Positions 36,805 through 48,753 of a stretch of 64,000 nt of DNA are shown piece by piece. Every line of letters starts with the position of its first letter. Within the stretch, counting starts at the first letter, position 1. The translations under genes were made by a program, and so were the position numbers. Source of the DNA: Tubulanus polymorphus (taxonomy: Eukaryota > Nemertea > Palaeonemertea > Tubulaniformes > Tubulanidae). The stretch spans positions 20,912,450 through 20,976,449 of the forward strand of contig NC_134029.1 in the NCBI RefSeq assembly GCF_964204645.1, given 5' to 3'. Below the pieces are notes generated by a model. That model ran no database searches, was not told where the DNA came from, and saw only the letters and a program-made list of their open reading frames with translations.

Positions 36805-37291
36805 TCACATGCGCATTACATTAGTAGGGGGATAGTTTAAGAAATTTTCTTTTTGAAGAATAAATGCATCACGACCTCCATGCTCTATCGGTTTCCATAG
36901 ACAAGTGAGTGTCTTCACTTCATCCATACTCGACGCCTGATCAAAAAATTAAAATTTTTCGATAATATTAACTAGAATTATAGATCAAATCAAATAGATA
37001 TACCTTCAAAAACATGTTATCGGCAAAGGTCGTAGTCACAACCGAAGGATTGATGTACATCATACAGTTTGCGTAATCCGTCACATATTTGAAAGCCGAA
37101 CAAGTCGATGTTGCGACACATATCGCAGCGCATTCAATCCTCGATACAATTCCTCGTTTAACCGATGGGTCATTCTGAATCTGAACCATCGTCAGTCTAA
37201 ACTCCGTCACAGTGATGTTCCAATCTGCCGAACATTCGCAGATCATCAGTGCCATCAACATCAGGATCGTTATTCTCATCAGAACTGCCAT
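36805..37291 (-). CDS. Small secreted protein with a PAN/apple-like domain
   Basis: Two coding exons, 37004-37291 and 36805-36936, joined in phase 0 with a GTATAT donor and a TGATCAG acceptor; 139 residues. It begins with a hydrophobic signal peptide (about residues 1-21, ending near ICECSAD). The body has the spacing ECAAICVATSTCSAFKYV followed by a further Cys about 10 residues on. That C-x3-C-x5-C-x-A-F-x-Y pattern is typical of PAN/apple-like domains, which bind proteins or sugars outside the cell. The family is inferred from cysteine spacing only. The domain is short, so this may be a lineage-specific secreted protein. Exon 2 is supported by phase, acceptor and a nearby polyadenylation signal. 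Confidence 0.72.
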
Positions 37292-37334
37292 CTTCCGAAC
37301 TGCTATTTAGGTTTTTCGTTCGCGGGCCTTCAGA

Positions 37335-37412
37335 GGACCCTGTTTTATAGACACCTTTTAGCTTAAGCCACCTAATTAGCGCTTAAGTTAAAACTGGTTT
37401 ATAAAACCGGCC
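37335..37412. repeat. Foldback element related to 5293-5402
   Basis: The left arm reads GGACCCTGTTTTATAGAC and onward to GCTTAAGC. The right arm is GCTTAAGTTAAAACTGG through TTTATAAAACCGGCC, which pairs imperfectly with it. It lies just upstream of the PAN-like gene start, so it may sit in or near that gene's promoter. Confidence 0.5.
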
Positions 37413-37954
37413 TTAGGTGCAACTTAATATATCAGTTTCGAATTAAACCCTGAGTACTAAACTCAATTCACTAATAGCTGAGTGGTCCTTTGGGGTTCAA
37501 ATCAAAACTGGAATATCCGCATGAATTGTGGAATTTTCACACAAAATGGTCAAAATTCACTTTGCTCCAGGTCACTTTGTATCATGCAGCTGACGACGAA
37601 TGGTATGATATTTCAACACTGCGTTTGTTGTCAATTCTCCAGACCGAATAATGTAGTCGTCATGCACACGTCTGCAATGAAAACGATCATATTAATTGCC
37701 AATGTTATATTAATACCTGCGTAAAACACTAAAACGTGATATTCATCGTGCTATAGTGATCTGATGAATTATTAAACGGTCGCAAATATCCAATTAACTC
37801 CGGAATAACATCGCACGAACTTAATAAAATATTTTTAAGACCATCAATCATTCAAGATTATAATTCGAAACCCACGAGGCCTTTCACGATTTATAAACCT
37901 TTACTAGATTGAGTAAAAAATCAAATAGTTTATATCTTTCGGCGGTCTCTCAGA

Positions 37955-38036
37955 GCTGCGATGGCCGAGAGGTTAAGGCGTTGGACTCGAAATCCAATGG
38001 GATTTTCCCGCGTAGGTTCGAACCCTACTCGCAGCG
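37955..38036 (+). tRNA. tRNA-Ser (anticodon CGA)
   Basis: Complete 82-base type II tRNA. The acceptor stem GCTGCGA pairs exactly with TCGCAGC, followed by discriminator G. The D arm contains TGGCCGAGAGGTTAAGGC (A-box). The anticodon stem TTGGA/TCCAA encloses CTCGAAA, anticodon CGA, decoding UCG. A long variable arm (GGGATTTTCCC) is as expected for serine. The T arm GTAGGTTCGAACCCTAC is the B-box. No intron. A TTTT pol III terminator follows about 8 bases downstream (38044-38047). Confidence 0.97.
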
Positions 38037-38047
38037 ACAGAGCTTTT

Positions 38048-40798
38048 GAAAAATTATTGTTATGACGTTTTGTCTAAGGATTTGCATAATTAGAATGGTA
38101 CGTATTGTTATTTTTCTTAGTTTGACCATGGTTTAGTGTCCATGGTTTGGCTGTAACTTGACTTTTCTATCCGAATTTTAACATCGTTTTATTTTGAGAA
38201 TAGCATCTAAATATTTGCATTTCCGATGAATTCATGTGACCAAAGTAATGTGGGAGAAAGGAGAAAGTGCCGCCTTCGTAAGTTATCAACCATTTTGGCG
38301 ATGACCTTTAAGAAATTTGCATTTTAACTTGGGCGGATCACGTTGGCCAGAACAAACCGAAATAACCGATAATTGAAAGCGATGAACGAGAGAACAAGTA
38401 ATGACGTGTTTTATAGGCTATGTGGGTGCTGAAGATGAGTTTGAACTTACCTTTATGGTGTAGATAGCTACTAAAACCATCTCGTATCACCTTGTTATCA
38501 GGGTAGATATACGTGCTTCATATAGATTTTCATTCCTTCATTCCTGATCAATTACTAGAAATACGTGTTGATCATCGCGAAACCAAAACATTCACTCCAT
38601 ATACTGTGAATTTTGATACTTTGGTGAAACTAAATAAATTTCTAAGTAATTTCTCATGTCTATTTATGGCGTGTAAAATCAACTTAACTGTTGTTAAGCT
38701 CGTTTATATTCACATCTATTTCCGATAATCTCAGATCATCTACATATAGAAATTGGGTTATAACAAATCTAAAACGCAAAAAATGAAAAATGGTGGTACA
38801 TGTACTAACAGCTGACTGATTTCATAACAGTTGAAACGAACACTTCTAGATTCATACGCATTTTCGAGTTGCATAGTTGACTTTTCAATTTTTCAATCTT
38901 AACGGCTACAGAATAAGACACTCATATTGTGATATTCAGTATGACAACGTTGTGTGGAAGGCTTGATTTAGAATTCTTTGAAAATTCCTTTTTGTAATTG
39001 TAGGATCTCTTCACAACGAGCGTTCGAACAATTCGTCAAAACGTTCTCAAGAATCCCGAAAAGGTAAAAGGTCAGAAGCTACGAAAATGTTTTCGATGTC
39101 GATTGAGCATTTGAGACAAACAAATAACCGCGCGGAAGCCATTTCCGACAATCAACGACGAACCACGCGGTGAATCGATGGTGACATTTTAAACATCAAT
39201 AACTCCCAGACTCGGGACGTTTCAGTTCGCAGAACTGTATGTATTTTCGATAACTTTTATCGCGCGATAAAAGCGACGATATCAACGATTATACAAGACG
39301 GATCTGGGGATAGTATTTGATTTTCTAATCACGATTGATCCAGTGATCGATCACATTGAACTGCTTCCAATCAGTAACTGCTTTGATTGATACGCGTGGG
39401 CGGCGGAAGCGCAACTGAGCCGTTATTAATGCACAGTCCACACCGAGAGCACGGGGAACTAACTTACAGCAATAACACTTATTCGCTCAACGATGGATCG
39501 TGATGTCATTATGAACGTTCAGGAAATATATTAGATACGGTCAATTTCCCTCGTCGAGAATTGGCGTAAAGTGTCCTCATTTTCGAGGCGCTTTAGCCCG
39601 TTATGATACGATGCGACAACAAAAAGTCCATCATTGTTATCTAATCTTTGAAAGAAAGTTCATTTTGCATCGTGTGAAATTAACATTTAGTCCAGTTTGG
39701 CACCGAAAGAAAATATAACTCTATACCATTTCACTAATCGTCTATAGAACACAATAATCACGGCTTTCATCTTCTTATGTTTGTTTTCATGTGTTTACAT
39801 TTCAAAGCGATGCTGATCAAATGAAGTGGAAGTAACTCCATTTTCTTCAGAGGCATTATAATATTAATTGCCGCTGGTATTTATGCGTGTTTACTGGCAG
39901 ACTCGTCTTTCAACCGTGTCCATCTCAAAGAACATCAAAACACATTTTCAGGTTTTTTTTCCACTTTGAAATTCGGCAAAAAACGAAAACATATAAAATT
40001 GATCAGTTTTCTCATTCAGTTTCCTCCTATACCGCATTTTGACTTTTCATTCTGTGTTTATTTTTTTATCACGACCTGAGCAATTTCAAACTTTGTTCGC
40101 TGATAATCTTGAGATAATCCGTCGTCTTATCTCGAATAGAATGTAGTTTTATCTCATCGAAATAGCGTGCCCTGTCAGACGGGGGTGTACAAAGTTATGC
40201 GAAGGGTTAACACTTTGTTCCACAGATTGCCGTAACTCTTTGAACTGTGAAAACGACAAGCAAACGATGGAAACAAGCCAATTAATTTTTCGATGTATCA
40301 GAAGGCAGCGATTCTATAAATCAAGCTAATTCGATGAAATATGGAGACGTGGGAATTTGAAGCGCTAGTGAAATGTTTAAAGGATGGTTGGTCAACGCCG
40401 CAAAACATTCATCGAAATGAATGCAATATCATCGTTTAAAGTTAAGGGAAGTTTTCGTTACTTTATCGGTGAAATATTTCACGGCTTTCACGCCGTTGCA
40501 GTAACAAAAACCAGAGATAATTGGAATGTTCACGCTCAAAGCGTGATGAGCTTTTACGCACTCTCGACGTTCTTAGAATTGGGCGAAATCGAGATACAAC
40601 AACGCGGACAATGATGTCTGAAAATATTGATAAAATCAGGCAAGTTTCTCGCAATCGGGTCAGTGCGGGGGAGGAATCGTGCAGTATACTAGACGCGCAC
40701 AATTCAATTACTGTTGGAGTAGTATGGTTTCGTCAGACGGATAGGATGGGAGCGAGTAGAAAAACGGTCGTTAAAACTTATTGTCTACCATCGGTCAT
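38048..40798. other. No recognised gene; intergenic
   Basis: AT-rich sequence between the tRNA and the IGFBP-domain gene. No exon with family similarity, RNA gene or clear transposon was recognised. The last part presumably holds distal promoter elements of the gene that begins near 40850. Confidence 0.5.
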
Positions 40799-40830
40799 CA
40801 CGTGATAACACGTGATACTCCGTATAAATA
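40799..40830 (+). promoter_or_regulatory. Promoter: two CACGTG E-boxes and a TATA box
   Basis: CACGTG occurs at 40799-40804 and 40809-40814, start-to-start 10 bases, followed by TATAAATA at 40823-40830. The expected transcription start would be near 40855, leaving a 5' leader of about 290 bases before the ATG at 41147. This is the only clear TATA promoter in the window. bHLH factors of the USF, TFE, MYC or CLOCK type bind CACGTG; which acts here is unknown. Confidence 0.6.
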
Positions 40831-41146
40831 CAGACGGGGCTCTCGGACGATCGCCATATAGTTTATAAGACTCAAGACGAAGCGCTGTGAAAAACATTTT
40901 TTCATTTTTCATTCGGTGTATGACTCTAAATATGTGTGGCAAAAAGTTTGACTTTCTCAGGAAATGGAATTGACATTGAATTTTTACTGCAAGCATAGCG
41001 AGCGTTTTGTTGTTTGATGGTTATGAATTCTACCCAAGTAAGATTTCATCGCTGTGAAAGATATTGCAACTAATAATACGACATATCTAATGAAGTGAAC
41101 TGCGGATTTTACAAGCTCTGAAAGATTGGTGGTTTAAGTCGTAATA

Positions 41147-43856
41147 ATGGACGTCTGTGATATGTTTACGTTAGTGATGTATGTAACGATGGTTTTTACT
41201 GGTGTTGAAGGATTGATTTGTCCTCCCTGCGAGAGGATACATTGTAGTTTGACTCGCTCGCAGATGAAATGTCCAGGTGGCCTGTCTACCGGCGTCTGTG
41301 ACTGTTGCCCCGCGTGCGCCAAGATTCACGGCCAAAAATGCGGCGGCGATTGGAACTATTTGGGTAAATGTGACGAAGGTTTGATCTGTCAACCGGATCC
41401 ATTGTCTGCCCTGCGCAGACGAGTACCCACTGGGAGATGCGTTAAAGGTATGACCAATAACTGTTTATCGATAAATCGCATCTTTCTTCGTCGAAAATAA
41501 CCAAACGACTCTTTGCTTTTATCAAATATTTTTCGTTTATACCGACTGCTTTTATACCGACATCGATTTTCAGTCTTTCGTTTATTTCTATGTGAATCAA
41601 CTACGGAAAGATATCAAAACTTTTAATAGATTTCATAAAGACTTTGTTGCTAATGTTAGAAATAAATCGATCAATCTAATTTTGAGCTCGAAGGTGTAAT
41701 CACGTACATTTCTGGTTTTATGACTAATAATGATCATTTGATAGTCTCGATAATGGGTTGTCATTGCTATTCTTAAATACGTACTCAATGACCAGGACGT
41801 TGAGGGCCTGATCGAATGTATTTCTTTGACTTTATCAACTTCCAATCTTGACATCGCTTATTATTGATATATAAATATTATTACTCGAGTAACTTATCAG
41901 ATATTGCGTGGTATTTTTTGGCAAAATGGGTTAATTGTCATATAGTAAAATTCAAACCCATACCGTAGATTCCGAATACTTGAACTATTTGGTCTACGTC
42001 CAATATTCTATTTATACCAGGTAGAATTTTTTGACGTCGTAAAACCGTTACAAAAGTGTTTCACATATTGATAACTGCTATGCGTTATCTAAGGGGTACT
42101 GTATGAGTCGATGTGTACAACGTCATCAATATTGGTGTTTCAAGATAGCGTTTTACTATTGTGCGTTAATTTTGTAAAAAGACACAATTCATACGACTTT
42201 CATTCTCTTTTTAATGTATTTTCATGTCTTTTGAATGAATTTTTGAGTTGATGCGCACTACGTCATCAATATTGGTTGCCGGTCAATTCAATTCAATTGT
42301 CGATTTGTTTTTCAAAATCACTTCATTCTCCTCAACATAATATAATTCATCCTCGACAATACTATGCATTATTGTTATACATGTATGTTATTTTCTAAGT
42401 TAGTTTTCCTGTTACGAATTTGTTCAATGAAAAAATGTTTTAAATCAGTGCAGTGAGTGATGTTCTGCGACGTTCTCTTTCAGGTTTATCAAATCGTTCT
42501 TTCCATAAAGACGCCTCGTATATGCTGCACGCATCGTACAATTATTGTCAACCGTTGTGTACGGTAGAATATTGCATTCGACACCCAAGAGCAATTTGCT
42601 CTGCCAGGTAATACGCCAAGCATCCTTGTATAAACATGCGCTAAAATGAACTTCGATATACACGGTCCGATCAATGGGTTTATAGTTCTAAAAATCTAAA
42701 ATTGGCGGTGAGATTTCATTTCATAAAGTAATTCATAGATATACGAATTCATTTAATCAAAAATATACAATCACAAACAAGTGTTTGTTTTAATCAACGC
42801 GCGCAGTGACGTCACGCAGAGCGATCAGCGTTAAACGGTCCAAAAATCTATCGTATCGATACTAATACATACACACGGCCAGACTCTTTCATTTGAAGCC
42901 AAAAACGTATTGATTCAAAGCGCCAGCCCGCGACAAAGTTTCGCCGTTAGCCTTTTAGAGTATAGATATCTGTAACTATGGAGGGACTGATATTAATCTC
43001 AGTATTTAGAGTTAATAAGTAAAAGCCCGCACACACGCTTCAATATCAACTCTGGGTTTTTACTCGTTAACTATGGAGGGGTTTCTTTACGCAGTTTAAG
43101 AATGTTAAAATCTTCTTAATACTGAACTGAAACTACCGATTTCGTTATTTAAGGCAAAACGCTGAAAATGCTCAGAGATGTCAGGGACCATGTGACCACA
43201 CGTCGTGTAGAGCTTGCCAGTTTACCAATGCGGAACCGCGTTGTGAATCGTGTGATCCAGGCGATTTCAGCTGTTTTCGTCGATTCGGGCGCTGCATCAA
43301 AAAGCGGCGATGTTTGAAACCGTTTTATCCGTGTAAACTCAAAGTAAGTGTTCACTATCAAACGATATCCACTCAATTTAGTATTTCATCTTGAATATAT
43401 AATTGTATGGGTCTAGCTATATTCTATCATTTTGTCTTTTATATTATGTTTTTGAACATTTATGATTTTAAACACTGACCATTCAGGAGTGGTTCCAAGG
43501 GGAGGGTGCAGGAGGTGCGTAACTCCTTCTAAAAAAGTGTAAAGTTGTCCTGAAATTTTACGGGAATATGAAAAATATCAAATTGATACATAAAACTGTT
43601 TAGATTTATACGCTTCTTCTCCGTATTTCCAAGAAATGAGTTAATCCTTTGCAATGAGCTTTTTTTCGGGTTGCCCTCTTAATGGGGATGCATCCCTCTC
43701 TGAATCAGACCCTACATCCTCCCCTGCTTTTCTTGAATATTCTTTTACGGTGTAACATTGACTTTGTACCATTTATATCAATATTTTTAGGACTCAGGTG
43801 GAGGAATATTCAAATGTTTGGTGCCAGAGTGTCCAGAAAATGTCGTCCAGCAATGA
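41147..43856 (+). CDS. Secreted cysteine-rich protein with IGFBP N-terminal domain
   Basis: Four coding exons, 41147-41447, 42484-42607, 43154-43343 and 43791-43856, phases consistent, 226 residues. A signal peptide (about residues 1-23) is followed directly by LICPPCERIHC. The first exon then carries TGVCDCCPACAKIHGQKCGG and GKCDEGLICQP, matching the IGFBP domain signature (GCxCC-x-x-C then C-G and C-x-x-G-L-x-C), as in IGFBP-rP1/IGFBP7 and molluscan perlustrin. Exon 2 adds CQPLCTVEYC. Exon 3 adds a second cysteine-rich block (CQGPCDHTSCRACQF, CESCDPGDFSCF) followed by the basic segment RRFGRCIKKRRC. I do not recognise the C-terminal region; it lacks a thyroglobulin, Kazal or Ig domain. A role in binding insulin-like or other growth factors outside the cell is inferred from the domain only. 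Confidence 0.85.
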
Positions 43857-44583
43857 GTCGAACTATCGTTTTTGAACCGATACAACTAATTGGACAATCA
43901 TCAATATTTACGATAATATTACAAATTCCAACACGCAAAACATATGTTCTTTTCTGTTTCCAACCTGGTGGTAACTTTTATTTCGAGGCAGTTTAGTTAA
44001 ATCGTGCGCAACGCGCGGTTTAGCACCGCCGAGGACAGGTGTAACATTCTATACCTGATTTCAATGGCGGCTAGTCCATTCTCCGGCAATGATATCAACG
44101 AATCACGGCATCGGTAACAATAGGATGTTCGTTCCGCCGGAACAATTCGAATCATCTTTTTATGGTATAATCGATACAGGTACTACACCGGGTCATCTGG
44201 TTTGACTGTGTGCGTCTGAACCGGTTTTTTGTCGATTCAACGCTAATGGACGGTAAAATGATGGACAATTATATGTATCGCAGATCTTTATTCATCATAG
44301 ATCGAATCTTGTATATTTTTTGCCGATTTCAAACGGCGTTCAAAAATTTCAGATATCATAGCATTTCTCTTGCATTGCACCTCAACTAAGTTGAACCGGC
44401 AAAATTAGTCCGGTAGGCGAAATCCGAGTAAGGATAGGACTCAGGAGAAGATGTTAGGAAATTAGAAAGATGATTTCGTTTTTGTTCGAATTTTAGTCAT
44501 AATTCCGAGTTTGTCATGTCCCAGTAAGGAGAAGTTTAATGTAGGAAAAAAACAACTTTTCAAATATTTCAAATCACTGAAAC

Positions 44584-44589
44584 AATAAA
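44584..44589 (+). terminator. Candidate polyadenylation signal of the IGFBP-domain gene
   Basis: AATAAA about 730 bases after the stop codon at 43854-43856. A MITE-like relative of 58318-58483 appears to lie within this would-be 3' UTR (about 44400-44540). Confidence 0.35.
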
Positions 44590-45257
44590 TCGTTTTGAGT
44601 ACTTGTCTCAGTGTAAATCATAGAAGAATAGATTTGAGCGTGTTTTGCCGGTTTGCTTATCAGACTTTCAGAATCGGAACGTTGTAATAATTTGTCGCCG
44701 TTTTATGGGAATTTACATTCGCTTCGCTACTCACGATATATTTCAATGCGCTTTCAGTAAACTATCCAATTACTAAATTACCGATTGATAATAGATGTGT
44801 CCCGCGGTTATTGTGATGTTACTGTGTGAAAAAGACGATCAGATCATGTCTGAATGGCGTGTTGACGTTATGTACTATCGTGACTGATTTGCAGGTCAGG
44901 AGACACCCGCGGTGTCGCATATTGACTTCTGCGCCTTTATGTCGTCACCGCTTACGAAAAAAGGAAACCATTTACAGAAAACAATTTATGCAGAAAATTA
45001 CAACAAAAATATTTTTTGATGTATCAAAATCGTGTTTACAAAAATAATGCATATTCAATCGTTAAAGCAAATGTTATTAAAAGAAATAACAAAAAATCGA
45101 TCGATTTTAAGCGCGTTGGTACGGTACCTACTTTAAAATGAATTCTAAAAATCGTCGCTTAGATCTACGTATCTGAACTTTCTATTTCAATAAAACCAGG
45201 CATTTTGTTTTCAACGCATTTTAAACACCGAGTCCATTCAATTTCCGTTCAAGAGTT

Positions 45258-46064
45258 TCAATCATCAAGGCCAACAACATCGATAATTTCATCGTCATCA
45301 TCATCATCGCCGTGATCAACGTCACTCGGCTGGTCGTGATGCTGAAATTTTTCATCAATTTGTAAATTTAGTCGCGAAATCGTTTGATAAACTCCGCAAT
45401 AGTCAGCGACCGACTGCGGAACTCTGAATCCAATATCGGCTGGTCTGGTGTATGAGAACTGTAAGAAATCGAACGTCATTGTTTGCTGTAGATTTGGATA
45501 ATGTCCGACGGATCGCATCAGACGACTTTCCAGGCAAATCGAGCATCGACAGTACTGTTCGAACCGTCGCAAGTTACCCGCCGGTAACAAGCACGGATAG
45601 ACGGGTTTGGGAGCCACGATTTGTGAATGCGGATTCGGACGGTTAGGCGAAATTTCCCGGATGAGATCGGCGGCTTTACTAGACGGATGCGAAACTTTGA
45701 TCGAACGCCGATTATGAACTTTCATGTGTCGGTCGAGATTAGACTTGTGGCTCGTGGCGTAGTCGCAGTTGATACATTTGAACTCTTTTTTACCGGTATG
45801 GACGGCGTAGTGCCTTTTCAGTAAAGCCTTTCGACAGAAATTACGGCCACATTCTCGGCACTGGTAGCCGTTGCGATGGCTGATGTAGTTGTGTTGTCTA
45901 ATTGCGGCTTTATCAGAGAAATAGATACCGCAGCATTGAAGCGGTGATATCGCCGCGGTATGCATCGCCTGGACGTGTCGCCTCAGATTATTTCTACGAT
46001 TTGTCGCATAACTGCATTCTGGGCAGATGTGCCCTCTCGCTGTACTATCACCATCCTGCTCCAT
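45258..46064 (-). CDS. C2H2 zinc-finger protein
   Basis: One coding exon of 268 residues. The start MEQDGDST lies two bases after an acceptor (TTATAG, exon start 46066). A donor at 46208 and another near 46495 (both minus strand) suggest untranslated upstream exons. Fingers: CPECSYATNRRNNLRRHVQ with two His (about residues 14-35), a degenerate unit starting QCCGIYFSDKAAIRQH, then CRECGRNFCRKALLKRHYAV and CINCDYATSHKSNLDRHMKV, joined by the TGKKEFK-type linker. The C-terminal half has no known domain, contains CRCSICLESRL and ends in an acidic run (DDDDDDEIIDVV). Three good fingers imply DNA binding in the nucleus; a specific orthologue was not identified. An extended in-frame start at 46118 is possible but would read through the acceptor. 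Confidence 0.85.
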   Translation of the reverse strand: MEQDGDSTARGHICPECSYATNRRNNLRRHVQAMHTAAISPLQCCGIYFSDKAAIRQHNYISHRNGYQCRECGRNFCRKALLKRHYAVHTGKKEFKCINCDYATSHKSNLDRHMKVHNRRSIKVSHPSSKAADLIREISPNRPNPHSQIVAPKPVYPCLLPAGNLRRFEQYCRCSICLESRLMRSVGHYPNLQQTMTFDFLQFSYTRPADIGFRVPQSVADYCGVYQTISRLNLQIDEKFQHHDQPSDVDHGDDDDDDEIIDVVGLDD

Positions 46065-46209
46065 AACTATAACAAAAAGTTTCAAATCTTTAAAAAACAC
46101 TTTGTTCAAAACGGTCAATTGAATTTTTCATTCCAAAAAGAATGTTCTAGATATGTAAAGAGATTATAGAAATTATTTTTTGTCGATTTCATGAAAGTTT
46201 CAACGTACC

Positions 46210-48660
46210 TGTTATGCGCGCTGAGATGCTTTTTCCTTGTTTCTATTTCGCGTATCAAAAAATAATTTACTCCCCTGCAAAAACTGTCGACTTATTCCCG
46301 CGGCGATCGTCTCGTTTTAAGAGTCGTGAGGTAATTTCCACGTCTTTTTGCACGCGGGCGGGGATTTCTCTCGAGGAACAGTTGGCGCGATTGTGAAGAA
46401 AAAGTTCACTATACGATCGTAATTACCCGCACGACAAGTCTCCAAACTTCCATTCACACCCGACGAATAAATAATCACCAGAAATACTTACTTTCTGTCG
46501 ATTCGCAATAGTGAAATTGCCGTCTAATTGATCTTCTGATATTATCAGTACATACATATTTCATGAATCTCCGAATAAAGAATCATTGGATGCAACGCGC
46601 AGGGTACTATACCTGAAAGCTTACTTAGCTGATTAAATATTAAATTGCAACGCTCACTTTTTATTGAGAGTCTTAAAGGAAAAAAAGAGAAAATTGTGTC
46701 GTGACTAAATAATTTCTTTGTCTGTGAGAAGAAGAGGAGATAAATTCTTTCGATGTATACGAGTACAAGACTGAAAACTCAGAGCAAACTCATATTTACT
46801 ATGATGACCCGTGGACTGGTTCCGTGCGCTTTTATTATGAATGCAGTGCAGAAAATGGATTGATCGTTATTGATACCGATGAATCGAAAAAAATTGGAAT
46901 CCGATAAAAATATATGTATCTCAATTTATGATGTTCTAGAATTTCACGTAGAGGAAAATCAAAGCTTATCCGTTTTCTGTCTTTTCTTTGAAATTCTATA
47001 CATGTTCTCTAAACCGTAACAGAACGAGGGGTAACTTATATATATGAGCTATTAACGCTTAACCAACAAAAACGTCAGATCATCCTTTTTCACAGACAAC
47101 AGAATCGGAGAATGAAACAATTCAATTACTGAAACAAGTCTAGTTGTGAGATATACCACTCAATTGCCTCACGGCATAAACATTTCATTTAACACGTCCC
47201 AAAAAACGGTACCATATACACTCCTAAGTATTAATTGCTGGGGGTCTTGTAGGCTAATCAAATAGATCTTAGGCAATACCTGGGTGCAATGGGACGTTAC
47301 TTAATATTTCTACATCTTTTATGTCCTTTAGGACACGAGCAAAACGACGGCTTTACGTTAAATCAATCGATTGTTTACCGCTATATATATTGTAATCATC
47401 GCACTTAACAATGAAACCGCAGAATTATTGAAATACCATTATATGCAATTCAAGAAATTTACAACAAACTGTAAGAGATAAAAGAAATGTTTTGAGGTTG
47501 CATTTAAAAGCATCGACGGATTCCCGAATACAGTAAAACATTCCATCTCATTCCGTCGTTTTATTCATTAAGAGAGTAGGCCAGCCTACCAACTACGTTC
47601 ATCATTTGAGGAAATTTACGTTCATTCTATAATGAAAGTGTCTCTCACGTGCCGACCGCCGGGTCACGTGTGTCGATACGAGAGTCAAATGTCCAAATCT
47701 CCGAATCCGATTGCCGGTGCGACCGTGCCCAAAATCGCGACCGGCTTTTACGCGTATCCTGATAAAGCGTTATCAACCAATCAGATGCGAGTATTTAGTA
47801 AACAACTATTCACTGCTGAATTATTTCCTGATTTTTGTCAAATTCTCCACGTCACGAAAAACACATCAAAATTACATTGTTTTATCCTGAAATTACGCCA
47901 TCCGTTGACCTGTCCTTACCAGTGAAGCGTTATGTTCATTGTCGAGTACTAGGTGCTTGTGAACAAACGGCTGTCATGGATTGATTTGATGAAAAAAGGT
48001 AGTTATTTTACGTTTTTTAAACAAAAATCACTTCACAGGCTTTTTGCCTTATATTGATGACAGTATGTATTGTAATTTATATTATATTGATGACAGCATG
48101 TATTGTCATGTGTAAGCCATAGTAGTTAGTAACTTAATCGTTGGTGGTATCCAGCTTTTGTAATCAGATGGATTTATACCAACGTGAAAATATTTGATGG
48201 TGAAACTGAAATAACTACCGCGCACTATGATTCCTAACTTGACACAAAAGGATTTTGACCCCAGTATCCTAGGTACTATAGGTATATAAAGATACAAACT
48301 TTTTAACTTATTTAAGTTTTAAGTTTTTTATATAAGTACTGGTACCTAGGATACTGGGGTCAAAATCCTTTTGTGTCAAGTCCCGTGGGCAGCTTGGTTG
48401 GTTTTCTGCCGAAGGTCTTGAATTCCCGATTACTACATAGATTAAGTTCAGAGAGCATTGTTCGGTGTCAATTAAATTGATTTTATGCATTTTCCGATAC
48501 CCTCGATGAAAATATATTATCTGCTATGGTGCCAAGTGTGATGGATATGCAAGGACACAGACACATACCTGCAAATGATACTCATTCCACGAGGGTCTTG
48601 CAATATCGAGATAGATAAATAGACATTTGACCAAGAGTTGAAATAATGATCGGAAACTGC
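46210..48660. other. No firm gene; promoters of the zinc-finger gene and of FBXO8
   Basis: Contains donor-like sites for untranslated exons of the minus-strand zinc-finger gene near 46208 and 46495. A short GC-rich island at 47640-47760 carries two CACGTG boxes (47646-47651, 47665-47670) and a 97-codon open frame (47632-47925) that I cannot match to a family. It may be a promoter or untranslated exon of FBXO8, or an unrecognised small gene. The foldback at 48238-48380 is listed separately. Confidence 0.4.
48238..48380. repeat. Foldback element with 39-bp perfect arms
   Basis: The first 39 bases, starting CTTGACACAAAAGGATTTTG, are exactly complementary to the last 39. The central 65 bases are AT-rich and unpaired. 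It lies about 370 bases upstream of the FBXO8 start codon and has no coding capacity. Near-perfect arms suggest recent origin or selection for the hairpin. Confidence 0.85.
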
Positions 48661-48753
48661 AGTGATTTTTCTTTTGCATACATTTGTAGATTCACTGTGT
48701 AAAGGACTATACATCATATCCCGGAACGCTGACTGGACTACGTTAATAAAAGA

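Noticed and set aside
37470-37505. Possible tRNA-like sequence with A-box (TAGCTGAGTGG) and B-box-like (GGGTTCAAATC) words
   Set aside because: The boxes are about 10 bases apart, too close for a tRNA, and no cloverleaf forms.
45452-45824. Plus-strand open frames across the zinc-finger gene
   Set aside because: Antisense shadows of the minus-strand coding exon, which carries clear C2H2 motifs.
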